Positions 10,726 to 23,079 are shown, counted from the stretch's first letter. The stretch: 64,000 bases of DNA from Amborella trichopoda (GCF_000471905.2 NW_006495273.1:5214119-5278118), one strand, 5' to 3'. Made by a program: numbers and translations. Notes: generated by a model not told the origin, from the letters alone.

Positions 10726-13315
10726 ATGAAGCTGTTACTTGCCTTTGTTTTTCTTCTCCTCATCTCTACAGGTACAGTTTAATCTCTCTCTCTCTCCCTC
10801 TCAAGGATGGAAACCAAGACAAACTCAGTCTTTTGTCCTTTTCACTTGTATCCAATGTAGTAGTATATAGAAATATTAGGTCACACATAGGGGTATGAGA
10901 ACTATCATTCAAATATTCAATCTAGATATGGATCTTAGATTTTTCTCAAGTGATAATGGTTTGAAAAATCACAAATCAGGATAAGGAATTGTTGATTATG
11001 ATTAATGACTTAAATCTGTTCTTCAATCTATGCCTTGGATAATTTGAGATATATTGAATCATAAAAAAAATTTAAAAACATTAGGAAAAAAAATCCTTCA
11101 TTTTTTTTGGTCAGTTCACCAATGTGCTAAATTTTGATCCATCCCACCTATCCATGTTTTAAAACACTTAATGATATAGAGGGCTATTTCATATCAAGAA
11201 TATGGGACATGTAAGATTAAGTTTAGATTTGGAATTTGATATTTCTTGCTATTTTGATAAATTTTTAAAGGAAAAAATATCCGTACAACCTCTTTTTAGG
11301 TTTCATTTCTCAATAGATCCAATGTTTAAAACATATCTGACGGTATAGAGATCATATGTACCGTTGGCAACCTTTATCCCCTTCAACCTTATTTTTTTAG
11401 TACAAACCAAAGTTAAAAAGATAACTTTTTTTTTCGATTCGTTTCTAACTTTCTCTCTCTATTCCTTTCAAAACTTGTTTCTCTCTCTCTTCCTATGCTT
11501 CTCCCATAGAGAGAGGTTTGGGGAGAATAATGAGGAGAGAGAGAAAGAGAGAGAGGTCTGGGGAGAAACATGGGAACAGAGAGAGAAAAAGATTTAGAAG
11601 GGAATGGAAAAAATGATGTTTTTTAAATTTTTGTTTGGGCTAAAAATATAGGTTCAAAAGGGGTAAAGTCGGTCTAGGGTGTTATAAGATATAACACATG
11701 AGAATTTATGCAGCCATATGTATTTTTAAACCTCGTTTATTTTTATTAATGAAACCTAAAAAGAAGGTGTACTTTCCCAACTTTTAAATTGATCATATTC
11801 TAATCTTATTGTTTTTCATTTTTGCTAATTTGTAAAGAAACAAAAAAAAAATTTATAAATAAATCCTATCTTATATTTTATATTTAAAAAGAGTCCCATA
11901 TATTTTATATTTTACATTGAAGTCTCATTTTTTGTGAATACATAGTGAATTTTGATTATATCGCTGAAATAATGCTTAATTTTATTTACATTTCATAATT
12001 TACTGTCAGGTCCCATTTTTTAGTCCTGAAAAAGTGTTGCATTCACTATTTTGTTCATGAAGTGTGATTATAATGTCACAAACCAATGGTGCCTAATATC
12101 TGTACCATAGGGCCTATGGTTCACACTGTATAATACACCTTTGGAACACCTACATAACCGATGATGAAAGTCTAATGTTTATTGGTGGGAGATACCATGG
12201 TTTTACATTTTGGCAAATTTTAGCTTTCCGCTACTGTAATGATAAATATCTCTTTATTAAGAAAGAAGTGTCATAAATAATGTGATGTTTTTTAAAAAAT
12301 ATTTCTTTTATGTGATACTTTTTTCCAATAAAGTCAACATACTACTTGTATTGCGTGCGGCTCTCAAACATGAGAGCGACCATCCGCTCTTACTAAGCCA
12401 AATGATTTTACACTCTCGCGGGAGTATACTCTTTATTTAGAACTTTAATTTTGGGTAATACCTAACATAAAAGTAATTTTAGAACTTTAATTTTGGGGAT
12501 ATAACCTTTTAAACCCATAGACTAAATAAAAAAACTTTGGAATTGTACTGGAAAAAATAATGTCTCAAGAATGAACAAGGATTGTCCAATTTTTAACGGG
12601 TGAGATCTAAATGCCAAAAACTCAAATTTCTTTTAAAAATAATCATCTAGTGATTCTTAGGTGGCTTCCAAACTTCAGATTGAAAAAATCCTACAAAGTA
12701 AGTCTTTTGATTGAGGGAGTAGATACGCAATATTACTTCCATGGGTGGGTACTAAAACATCCTCCCAAGTAGGTCAAAGTGCATAATGTACTTGCAAGGC
12801 CTAATTTTTTCCTCTTTTCTCTCTCAAAAGTTTATGGCATGCTATAAAGAACAATTGTTGTACAATACGTGGTCCAGAGGTATACGCATTCATCTTAAAG
12901 ATGGATACAAATAGGTGGCCTATCTAAAAACAATTGTAACAAATGGTCCATATGTTTTATTAATATAATTAGTATTTCTAATTTTCAAAATTTATTTATT
13001 TTTTTCATATTCATGATCTTTGTGGTAAAGATTCTATATTCTTTTAAAATTAAAATCAAATTATATTTAAAATATACTTATTGCCGAACCCACATTTCTA
13101 CATGTGCAGGCTTAGCCTCATTCTAACCGCATCTTTTTTTTAATGCAGGTGAAATAGCATCAATTGTAGAGGCAAAGGAATGCAGCCAGGATAATTTTAT
13201 CACCACAATCTTTTGCGTCGGTTTCATTTGTCGATCCAATTGCAAGTTGGACCATTTCCGGGGACATGGAAAATGCCATGACACTTTCAAGTGTAGATGC
13301 ACGTGGCCTTGTTAA
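10726..13315 (+). CDS. plant defensin-like secreted peptide, gene 1; join(10726..10771,13149..13315)
   Basis: A 70-residue precursor in two exons. Exon 1 encodes MKLLLAFVFLLLIST, a typical signal-peptide core. The intron starts GTACAG and ends TTTTTTTAATGCAG, splitting a glycine codon (phase 1). Exon 2 continues EIASIVEAKEC and then the mature peptide. It has eight cysteines spaced C-10-C-4-C-3-C-10-C-5-C-1-C-3-C, matching the plant defensin CS-alpha-beta pattern (usual spacing C-10-C-5-C-3-C-9/10-C-x-C-1-C-3-C), with GKC as the gamma-core and CRCTWPC at the end. Cleavage near EAKEC is my inference and gives about 46 residues. Known relatives are secreted and act in defence against microbes or in pollen-pistil signalling; which applies here cannot be read from the sequence. 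The intron holds MITE-B (11270..11777). Expression is untested. Confidence 0.85.
11270..11777. mobile_element. MITE-B copy 1, in intron of defensin gene 1
   Basis: About 500 bp. The left end reads GGAAAAAATATCCGTACAAC and then TTTTTAGGTTTCATT. The right end is the inverse (AATGAAACCTAAAAA, then GTACTTTCC). A CT-rich tract (11449..11500) faces a GA-rich tract (11507..11590), so the element could fold on itself. The same element occurs at the same intron position in the pseudogene (14435..14895) and in gene 3 (57653..58174), and also at 60851..61332. Confidence 0.7.
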
Positions 13316-13386
13316 TACAGAGAAAAGCTTTTTATTTATGGACTTCTATGTGGCCAAGCAGACATATGTAATAATGCGAGCCTCTT

Positions 13387-13392
13387 AATAAA
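13387..13392 (+). terminator. candidate polyadenylation signal, defensin gene 1
   Basis: AATAAA 72 bp after the stop codon, followed by a T-rich run. Confidence 0.4.
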
Positions 13393-13699
13393 TCTATTTT
13401 TTAGATAGATTTTTGGACTTAATTTTAAAAGACTTGTAATCTTTAAAATGAAGATCTTGAATATGAAAAAATATGTAAATATAAAAAATTAGAAATAATA
13501 ATTCTAGTAAGGAAACATTTGGACCATTAGTTTTTATTGTTTTTAGATGGAATACCTCCTTGCATCCATCTATAAGATAGATGCTTTACACTTTCTGAAC
13601 CTCATACATAGAAATGCAGTCCAGCCCACATGAAATAATTTTCTTTTATTTATACTCGGAGGGCTCACTGCACCATTTCATTTTTTGGAAATGTTTTCT

Positions 13700-14434
13700 T
13701 TTTCTTCAGAGCGATTTTGAAAAAATTACTTAAAATTTAATGGTGAAATTACAAGCATGAAGAGGCAAACTCTTTAGTTATGTCAATGATACTTTAATTT
13801 TATCCATTTGCACATCTTCTATAATGGGAGTTTCTCAAAATATTAATATCATTAAAAAGCTGGGATTAGCCCACTAGCTCATATAAATATATGAGCCCAA
13901 CAGTCCAGATTGAATCTGGGCCGATCTGACAGTCACAGTGTCCAGTAGTTTTTTAATTTTAACTTTTTTTTCTACAAATCCAAATCACTTGAAATTTTAA
14001 TAGTATATTCATAAAAAATATTTGAATTTTTTAAAAATATCAAAGAAATAGTTTACATGAAATAAATTGATCAAACTACCTCTAAAATATTTCGGGGGNN
14101 NNNNNNNNNNNNNNNNNNCAAAATACAATCTAAAGTATTGTATAATAATCATGAGCCTTGTGTAAAAAATTGATACTTTGAGATGAATATTCTACATCCC
14201 ATGGTCATGAGTAAACTAAAATAAATAGATTAAAACATCTGCATTAAGATTCAGAGTATTCCGATAATGTCAATAACAATACAGGCAACACAATTTGTTA
14301 CAACGTCTACAAGAACATAACAGTACATGATTGCATATTAATGCATATAAGTAAATGAACAAATATCATTTCTAACATTTAAAATAAAAATTTTAACAAT
14401 AGGGTGATAACTTTTTAGTTATCATTTCGCAATA
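13700..14434. repeat. 3' flank of defensin gene 1 (block B), truncated
   Basis: 13740..13860 matches 60..180 and 59950..60060; 14119..14400 matches about 715..1010. Where the block A sequence would go on, at about 14400..14434, this copy changes directly into the intron of the pseudogene. A scaffold gap interrupts the block. Confidence 0.65.
14099..14118. other. assembly gap (20 N)
   Basis: Exactly 20 N following a run of G. The true length is unknown. Confidence 0.95.
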
Positions 14435-14895
14435 TAGACAATCTCTTTTTATATTTCATTTTTAAATAGATCCAAAGTTTTAAAATATAGTTGGCAGCAT
14501 AGAGATTATGTGTACCCTTGGACTAACTTTATCTCGTTTGACTATACATTTTTAGCCCAAACAAAATTTAAAATGATATTTTTTTTTATTCGTTTTTAAA
14601 CTCCTCACTCTTTATTTCTTTCTAAACCCCCTTCTCTCTCTCTCTTCTCGGGTTTTTCCGCAGAGAGAGAGAGGTTTGAAAAAAATACTGGAATAGAGAG
14701 AGAAAAAGGAATTTATAAAAGAATAGAAAAAAATGATGTCTTTTTGTTTGGGCTAAAAATATAGAATCAAAGTGGGTAAAGTTGATCTAGAGTGTTAGAA
14801 GATATAACACAAGAGAACTTTATGCCACCATATACGTTTTTAAACCTTGAATCTTTTAAGAAATGAAACCTAAAAATGTGTACAAAGATGTTTTC
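14435..14895. mobile_element. MITE-B copy 2, in the remnant intron of the defensin pseudogene
   Basis: Same element as 11270..11777 with the left end trimmed. CTCTTTTTATATTTCATT stands near the start and AAATGAAACCTAAAAATG near the end, with facing CT and GA tracts at 14634..14705. 14896..16169 continues the intron and is similar to 11778..13148. Confidence 0.65.
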
Positions 14896-16169
14896 TCAAC
14901 TTTTAAATGGATCATATTCTAATCTTATTATATCATTTTTACCAATTTGTAAAGAAAAAAAAGTAATAAATAAATCCTATTTTATATTTTATATTTAAAA
15001 AGAGTTCCATAAATTTCATATTTTCCAATCAATCTATTTTTTGAGAATATAAAATGATTTTTTATTATATTGCTGAAAGAATGCTTTATTTTTTTCGTAA
15101 TTTGCAGTTAGATCCAATTTTTTAGATCTGAAAAAGCGTTGCATTTACTTTTTTGTTCGCGAATGTGAAAATAATGTCACAAACGAATGGTGCATAATTT
15201 CTGTACCATATGGACTATGGTTCACACTGTATGATATACCTCTGGGGCGTCCAAATATTAAGAACCAATGATGAAAGTCTAATGTATACTAGTAGGAGAT
15301 ACCATAGTTTTACATTTTGGCAAAATTTGACTATGTGCTACCACAATGATAAATAGAAATGTCATAAAGAGTGTGACTTTCTTAAAAAAATTATTTTTTT
15401 TATGTGATACTTTTACCCAATAGTGTCGATATCTGCCGTACTTGCTACTTGCATTTCGTGGGGTGCTCAAACATGAGAGCCATCATCCGTTTTTATTAAG
15501 CCAAAAGATTTTACACTCTGGCAAGAGTATACTATCTATTTACTCCCTCGGGTTAAACCTAACATAAGAGTAATTTTAAGACTCTAATTTTGAGGATATA
15601 AATTTTTAAACCCACAGCATAAATAAAAAATTTGGAATTAAAATATCTATACACTAGAAAAAATAATGTCTCAAGATTTATCAAAGATTGTCCAATATTT
15701 AAAAAGGGTGAGATCTGAATGCCAAAAGCTCAAATTTCTTTTAAAAATAATCGTCCAGTGATTCTTAGGCGGTTCCTAAATTTCAGATTGAAAAAATCCT
15801 CTAAAGTAAGTCTTTTGAATGAGACAGTAGATGCGCAATAATAATTCCATGGGAGTGTACTAGAACATCCTCTCAAGTAGGTCAAAGTGCACAATACTAG
15901 GCCTACTTTTTTCTTTTTTTGTCTCTCGATGGTTTATTGTATTTAATAAATAACAATTGTTTCATGCGGGCTGGACTGCATTTGTACAACATGAGGTCCA
16001 GAGATATAAAGCATCCATCTTAAAGATAGATGCAAAATAGGTGGTTCATCTAAAAACAGTCGTAACTAACGGTCGAAAATGTTTTCTTAATATAATTAGT
16101 ATTTCCAATTTATAAAAATTTATTTATTTTTTCATATTCATGATTAACCGCATCCTTTTATTAATGCAG

Positions 16170-16332
16170 GTGAAATGGCATCTATTGTTGCAAAGGAATG
16201 CAGCAAGGATATTATGTTGTGCCAATCTTTTGAATCGGTTCCCTTTGCAGATATACTTGCAAGTCTTTCCGTGATCAGGGACATGGAAAATGCCATGGCC
16301 CTTTCAAGTTTAGATGCACTTAGCCTTGCTAA
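16170..16332 (+). pseudogene. defensin pseudogene, exon 2 only
   Basis: Clearly homologous to exon 2 of genes 1 and 3, and the acceptor TTAATGCAG is intact. It has lost one codon near the start. A 1-bp deletion between the first and second cysteine codons (about 16210..16228) shifts the frame. In the original frame the second cysteine codon is TGA (16231..16233), a later cysteine codon is TTT in the FKCRC segment, and the tryptophan of TWPC is TAG (16321..16323). No exon 1 or promoter is found upstream, because the 3' flank of gene 1 is fused directly to the intron near 14400..14434. A substitute open frame runs through the exon, but its product resembles nothing. Confidence 0.9.
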
Positions 16333-17500
16333 TACCGAATAAAACATTTTATTTATACTCGGAGGGCTTAGTGCCCCATTCCGTCAATGATGAGTTCATA
16401 ACTCTCAATCCCCATATTTTCTCGTACTGAAATTTTACAGAGGCATACTACTCTCAAAATCACAAAATATCTTTAGGGTATGCCCAAGACAAGCACCGAA
16501 TCATCCGGCTCATAACAATCTGCCAAAATAACATAAAAACTCTAATTTGTAGAGCACATCTTCATGTTGGAAACATGCCAATTGTTATTCCGGTTGTGTA
16601 TCATTTGATCACAAAGTCATTTTCTTTAAAATTTTTGATTCCAAACTCACAAAAAAAAAACAAAAACAAAATAAATGTGTGCAGCAAGAGATCTTGCTCT
16701 GATAACAATGAAAGAAGACTTATGTGATCTATAATAATACTTATAGTTTAAAAAAACTTTATTTTTTCTTTTGCATTACCGGCAAGATCACTTACATCTG
16801 TCAAAAAAAAAAAATTTATTACAGAAAGAAAACCTAATACAACCTATGAATTAACTCACATATCATTGTAATTCTATATAATCAAACAAAAATACAATGG
16901 ATGAAGGATCAAGAAACATCCTAAAGGCATAGGTCTTCAAGGTAGCAGGTGTCACAATATGCTATATCGAGTTCTAATCCTACCTGGCTCCCAAGTTAAC
17001 ATTTAAAAATATAAATAAAAAGAAAAAAGATCATTACTACTTAGACTTCCTCCAAAATTTAGGCAGAACCTCATGAATTAATTATGATGCTAAAATCACA
17101 AAAAAAAGCACCTGTATAGATGAGAGCATGCACAGGGAATATGTTGGGGCAGAGAAATTGATTGTAGAGTGCCAAAATCCAATCTAATTTAAAAATATTT
17201 TTTTAAAAAGTTGTTCTTAGCCAAGAGAATCGATCTGATCCATCTCAGAATGATGATCCAGAATGGTCCACCTAATCTGGGTTTAAAAACATTGATCGAC
17301 ATGAGGTTTTAGAGGCAAACAAGTCCAGATAGAGAAGCACATTAACCTAAATTAGATTATCACCCTAGCATAAGGTAAAATGATAAAAAAGAAAAAGAGA
17401 CACAATCAGAGAGACATATAAAGAAAGAAACAAAATTGCATCATCTAAGAGAGAGACAGAGAGACAAGGACATAACAGTGCACATTTTTTTATATAGGAT
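16333..17500. other. A/T-rich intergenic DNA, no gene seen
   Basis: No coding sequence or clear repeat recognised on either strand. Confidence 0.4.
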
Positions 17501-17995
17501 TGTCATCCCTCATTAGCAAAACCGTCAAGTGATAAAAAGAAGTAGAAATACAACGTTGAGAGAGAGAGAGTGTGTTTAGCAGGGGAAAGTGCATAGGCAT
17601 TGCTCGGGATAGGGGCAATCTCTTTTTGTATTTCGACCAAGACGCATCTTATGTCGCAATCATTCGGGACGCAGTTGCCGGGAGAACAGGGAAAACGAGA
17701 CAGGTAAAACTTGCAAAACTTTGGACCAACTGGTTGCGCCATTTCACCTGCACGCAACACATGCCCATAAATTTTTAGTCCCAAAAAATAACCATGAAAA
17801 CAAGGGAAAGAATTTTAGTCCTAAAAAGTAGCAAAGAAAACAACAGAGAGGGAGAGAGAGACATAAAAAATGGAAAAAATTGAAAAAAAAAAAACGAGAT
17901 ATAGGAAAAAAAACTACGTCGAGAGATTAAAAAAAAAACAAAAACAATAGAGAGAGTGTTTCAAAAGTTTCAGTCAGTTACATTTATGCATGCAC
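17501..17995. other. unassigned patch with GA microsatellites
   Basis: 17560..17765 is more GC-rich than its surroundings and open on both strands (about 68 and 93 codons), but neither translation resembles a known family. GA tracts lie at 17556..17572 and 17844..17862. It may be a gene or transposon remnant. Confidence 0.3.
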
Positions 17996-17999
17996 TTAC

Positions 18000-18720
18000 A
18001 TCTTAACATTTTTTTGCTTCGAAACTTGCAAGGTAAGATCGATGTAACATTCATCATGTGCACTCATAACACTTCTATTGCAAAACATAAAAGAACAAAA
18101 AAAAGTCTTGATATTACTACTTGAAACTTTACTGTAAAAATATTTGATGTTGCTTAAATACATCTTCCTTTCTTTTAATGGTGAAAGATGTGTCCCGTCT
18201 AAAAGACAATTTAATTTTGGTATCAGTGTCACTGTTGGCACTACTTTTTTTTTTTTTTTTTTGGGGTGAGTCAGTCTAAAGAAGGTTTCTACCCTTGATA
18301 AGAATTGAGCTTGATAAGAATTGAGTTTAGGATGTAGCAATGCAAATTGCCAAGCGCTAACCAATTAAGCCTGACACACCTTTTTTGGTTTATGTAAACA
18401 TAGCGCATATTGACCCACATGAGCACACACGCCTGTACACAGCTTATGACCAAGTATTAAATAGAAGAACTCAAGCTGACCAAGTATTAAATAGAAGAAC
18501 TCAAGCCTATCAGGAGACAAGAGAAGGACAAGGAAACCTAGGCATGGAAGGACTTAGAGCTATTTATTACTTGACTAGTAATCAGTTGTCAATTTTTGGA
18601 GTACATATTTATGAAGGGTTAGAAGCAAAATCGTTTCAAAAGATTGTCAACTTTTTCCTTGGGATTTGCATGGATAATTAAAAAGGAAAAATTTTAAAAA
18701 CCCCTCCAAAATCAAGTATA
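18000..18720. repeat. distal upstream block D, copy 2
   Basis: Aligns with 9061..9573 and by position corresponds to the far upstream part of defensin gene 3. It contains one insertion (18242..18374) and a 33-bp direct duplication of GACCAAGTATTAAATAGAAG at about 18449 and 18478. Confidence 0.7.
18242..18374 (-). mobile_element. candidate tRNA-derived SINE
   Basis: On the minus strand it begins with GGCTTAATTGGTTAGCGC, very like the A-box region of a tRNA, and ends in a run of about 18 A (poly-T on the plus strand at 18245..18262). The paralogous site at 9285..9300 reads straight through (TGTTGCCACACCTTTTC), so the insert is bounded. A short repeat (CAC) is all that remains of a possible target duplication. 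The B box is not clear. Confidence 0.55.
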
Positions 18721-18864
18721 TATCAACTTAAACGCCAAGTTAACTTTTTTCCCGAACGTTTTTGAAAACCCCGCTTTTCTAACAAAAAAAGTAGAAATTT
18801 TTTGGATGAATATACCCTTCCCATACTTAAAAAAATTATTTTCAGGTCCATTTAAACTTTTAAA

Positions 18865-19960
18865 CCGGACCAGAATAAAAAAACGCCGGACTACTCCACC
18901 AATTACCGGACTGCACCTTAAAACGCCGGACTGGGGCAGTTCCAATGATATAAAACGTCGAACTGCCCCAAAAAACTGTTAGATTGCACAACGTCGGACT
19001 GTAATACAAAAAAGCCAGAGTGACATGCCCGAGAGCTGGACTGCTCGTCAGAATACCGGATTGGGGCAGTTCCAGTGAAGAAAATACCAGACTGTCCCAC
19101 CAATACGCCGGACTGAACCCCATATAGTGCCAGTCTGGTCCAACACAACGTCAGACTGCGGGCAGTTTCAGTGACATGTATCGCCAGACTAGGGCAGTTT
19201 CAGTGACATGAATCACTGGACTGACCCACAAATTCACCGGAATGAGCAATGCCGGGCTGAGACAAAAAAACGTCGGACTAACGTGCCAAAATACCGGACT
19301 ATCCCTCATTACGCCGGAATGGGCAGTTTCAGTGACTCTAACACCGGACTGCACAGTTCTTTTGTCGGACTGACTAAACAAAACGTCGGACTGGTCCACA
19401 GAATGTTGGACTGGTTTTTCCAGTGAGATCAAACACCGGAGTGAACAAAGACAATCCTGGACCGAATACCCTAAACATCGAAACGGTCATCAAAATCACT
19501 GGATAGGAAATTTCAGTGAGGATAAACCCCGGAGCGACCAGCCAAAAGGTCGGATTGGTGCCCTTAAACGCCAGACCGACCTTATCGCATTGCCAAAGTG
19601 GGTGTTCCATTGATCTAGTCGTCAGACTGCCCCCATAAATTTTTGGAAGACATAGAAAATCGTCGGGCTTCCCCTTGCAATTGCCGGATTGAATTTTCCA
19701 ATGAGGTCAATCACCGGATTGACTTAACAAAATCGCCGGACTGAAGGCCCTAAATGCCGGACTGGCCTTAGAGGATCATCGGACCATCTTTTCAATTGAC
19801 CAAATGCTGGATGGCCCAAATAATTGCCGGACTGACCCAACTTTTCACTGGACTGCTCCTTTAAAGTGTCGACCTGCTCTTAGTGATCACCGGACCATGC
19901 CCTTTAAGTGCCGGACTACCCCTCATGATCGCCAGAGTGCCCCAATATATCACCGAAGCA
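18865..19960. repeat. degenerate tandem array with CCGGACTG core
   Basis: About 1.1 kb of units of mostly 20-35 bp, each with a core such as CGCCGGACTG or GTCGGACTG. Some units also carry GGGCAGTTTCAGTGAC. GC content is clearly above the flanks. Several short open frames arise from the repeat and are not genes. Confidence 0.8.
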
Positions 19961-19984
19961 CATGGATTTTCATGAATTATATGT

Positions 19985-20405
19985 GATTTATGATACATTG
20001 TAGATGCACATACATATATCCCTGTGATGTCAATGTTGGTCTTCATATACCACTTAAGTTGCCAAGAAGAAGACATATATATATATATATATATATCCCT
20101 TTGATTTCAATGATTGATGCTAAGAAGAAGACATGCCACTTAAGAACACAAGTCATTTCAAAGTACAAAAACATTGTAGATGCACATACTCTGATACCAC
20201 TTTAAAATACAAAAATCCTAGTGATTTCAATGTTTGTTCTCAGGTGACATACACAAGCCACTTTCAAAGTACAAAAACTATTATAATGGGACATTTCATT
20301 AGCTGACTACTTGATAGAGTAGCTTCAAAGTATAAAAACTATTACAATGAGACATTTCATTAGCTAGCTACTTCAAAGTACAAAAATACATATTAACTGA
20401 AAGAT
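19985..20405. repeat. short direct repeats and an AT microsatellite
   Basis: (AT)n at 20074..20096. Around it, imperfect repeats of CTTCAAAGTACAAAAACTAT and GAGACATTTCATTAGCT occur two to four times (20150..20400). This may be the subterminal region of the Mutator-like element that follows. Confidence 0.6.
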
Positions 20406-20409
20406 ACAA

Positions 20410-22602
20410 CTGAATCATTTTCTTCGCCTCAACCATTTTTTGGCCAGCTTGTTATACCCTTTCCTTTTACATCTGCCTGGACATCTCCATCTCCTTGTGA
20501 TCTTGTATGCCTCCTTGATTCCTCCTGTAAGGTTGGCACAACTTAAATTTGCAGGCTTCTGCTATTGTCATTTATGTTTTTTGCTCTCTTTTCATCTCCC
20601 TCCTCAGTGTCGCTTTCATCATCTCCCTCCTCAGTCTCACTTTCCTCATCTCCCTCCTCAGTCTAGCTTTCTTCATCTTTATCATCTCTCTCCTCGCTCT
20701 CATTTTCATCGTCTCCATCATGTCTCTCTTCGAGCTCGTTTTCACCATCTCCCTCCACCCACTCCTCGGCATTTATCTCTATAAGAGTATTTTGCAACAG
20801 CAAATCATGTGCCGCTTGTACGTAATGTCTGGATTCACCTGCTAATACTTCACACCTAAGTGTAGGTTGTAGCATCCCTGTGCAAGTTAATCACTGCAGG
20901 TAGGCAATGGAAAACAAAATAAAAAATTATTTTGAATGCATATTAAGTCAACAAAAAAGAAAATACACAAATTACATAATATACCAATGACCTCTCGTTA
21001 TGATGGTCTGCGAGGGGAGGTAAATGGGATTGTGACTGCGAAGGGGGGCACATGGGATTATTTCTATAATTCGATTGTGACTGTGAGGGGGGGCAGATTG
21101 GAGTATTTCTATATCTATGAGGGAACATATTGTACCAGCTCATATATTCATTTGTAGGCATTCCATCATATTTATCCATGTCTGCCTTGACAATGTTGTG
21201 TTCTCGTTGACGCCAGTCGCTTATCTCGGCACTCAACTCATCAATCCAACTTGTGGGATGTAAACCGACCTTTTCCCTCCTATCCCACTTGGGTGGCCCA
21301 ACAGGAATCGCTTGCATCATCCAAAATTGCTGCAATACACGATCAAGCGTATAGAACTTTGCAATGTTGAAACATATCCGATATGACCGGCACAACGTAT
21401 TTTCTTTACTTAGTATATCTCATGGACTGTACTCATATGGTTGCCAAGTCACCTACAACAAAAGCAAAACACAATAATAACTTATTTGTATTTGTATTTA
21501 TCCACAATTACATAGACACACTAGTAAATAACAAACCATGTCAATTGAGAAGTCATCAAATGTTGTTAATGGGTCTTTCCCTCGTGGTTGTTTTTTCCAT
21601 TTGCAAGCTCTAGGCATTTCTATAGTGATAGTTGTAGGCTTGCTGGCTAGAGATGGAATATGCTCGTAGATCCAACACTGCAAAAGAAATAGCTAGAATG
21701 TAAAAATATAGCAAGAAACAGTTATTTTGAAGCCCAAGGAATTGTAAATATCACAATATTGACTATAAAAATTAATGAACGATGCAAGTTACCTGTCATA
21801 GTGTTGCTGACCCACTAAAATGTGTATCCCCGTCCACAACCTTAGATAAGGAACGACACAAGAATGGAAGTGCTGCTGCACCCCATGCATACTTTCCTGC
21901 CTCATCGAAATCTCAGAACAGTTGCAAGTAACTTGTCAGCGTCGATCTTTGAGATGCATTAGCAAATATAGTTGTGCCAACTAAATACAGGAGATAAGCT
22001 CTACTGTGTTAAAGAAATTTTAATTTGGTAGGTTTTTTCGGTAGTTGCTCAAATTTCGTCCTCAATCAAGTATATTTTAGTCGGCTTAACTTATCACCAT
22101 TAAGACAATCTCCTAAATACTCCATGATGAAAGCCATGTAGTCTTTAGGTCTTATGCATGTTACAGACTCACTTGTCACAGGTATCCGTAATATGTGTCA
22201 TTCATCGTACAGGGTTGGAGTCACATCACCAACACTTAACTATGCGGTATTAGTCACCTTGCACCACTTTCCAATAAAGGCCCTCAGTAGACTGCAATCG
22301 ATATGTGTGACCCCTATGTTTTTCGAGAAAATCAAATTGGTTTTTTCAACCAAAGCTACCTGTCGTGGATCCAGCTCCCATTTTCTCAGGGTCTTAGTTG
22401 ATTCATTAATACGAAAATTGTTTTCTTCTGAAATGGATTCAATAAAATATATCAATAATTATTAACATTATAATAATTGTCTAATTAATGTAAATCATGA
22501 ACTAAAGCAAATTGAGTATCATACCTTTTCCCTTTGATCGGAGGAAGTGGATGGGCCCCTTGTTCCACTTGACGGTTCTGGGTCTTGCATCACTATTATC
22601 TA
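20410..22602 (-). pseudogene. plant mobile domain (PMD, MAIN-like) gene, multi-exon, broken
   Basis: The minus strand starts at ATG 22600 (MQDPEPSSGTRG), with a splice donor after REK at about 22530. The next piece starts near 22440 and contains NESTKTLRKWELD, LLRAFIGKWCKV and VGDVTPTLYDE. Later come RAYLLYLVGTTIFA and DFDEAGKYAWGAAALPFL (about 22000..21830), then QCWIYEHIPSLASKP (21680) and YRICFNIAKFYTLDRVLQQF (21380..21320). These are the characteristic blocks of the PMD family (usual 'YLLYLIG', 'DEAGRYSWGSAAL', 'LQxWIYEHFP'). A last exon near 20870 starts MLQPTL and ends in an acidic EEGDE repeat. PMD proteins in Arabidopsis take part in transposon silencing, and PMD domains are also found in Mutator elements. 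Five or more in-frame stops make this copy non-functional. Confidence 0.8.
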
Positions 22603-22675
22603 TTTTTATTATTAGAGTTTACATGTGCACAACTTATGAATTGGCAAAAATAACTACAACTGTAAAATTTAGACT

Positions 22676-23072
22676 TACACAAGTACAATAACAACAATCA
22701 AATTAAAAAGAGAAGTCAAAATGAAAGGGCTGCAAAATTTACATTTGTACAACTACAAGTACAATAACAACAATCACATTACAAAGAAAAGAAAATGTAA
22801 ATAAAGTGTTATTCTTTAATAAAAAATAAACACAACTGCCAGTACAATAACACCAATCACATTAAAAAGACAAGTCAAAATGAAAGGGCTGCAAAATTTA
22901 CATTTGTATAACTACAAGTACAATAACAGGAATCACATTACAAAGAAACAAAAATGTAAATAAAGTATGCTTCTTTAACCAAAATAAACACAACTATAAG
23001 TACAATAATAACAATCACATTAAAAAGAGAAGTTAAAATGAAAGGGCTGCAAAATTTACATTTGTACAACTT
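22676..23072. repeat. 158-159-bp tandem repeat, about 2.4 copies
   Basis: ATGAAAGGGCTGCAAAATTT recurs at 22721, 22880 and 23038, with matching sequence around it. It lies exactly between the transposase and the PMD pseudogene. Confidence 0.85.
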
Positions 23073-23079
23073 CAAGTCG

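Noticed and set aside
17572..17778. 68-codon frame in a GC-richer patch
   Set aside because: No similarity to a known family, no clear promoter or splice partner, and the opposite strand is open as well.
18712..19610. Overlapping minus-strand frames of 70-93 codons with repeated SPVF and QSGV words
   Set aside because: Products of the CCGGACTG tandem array.
20440..20845. Two long hydrophobic open frames on the plus strand
   Set aside because: They are the antisense of the acidic EEGDE repeat at the end of the PMD pseudogene.
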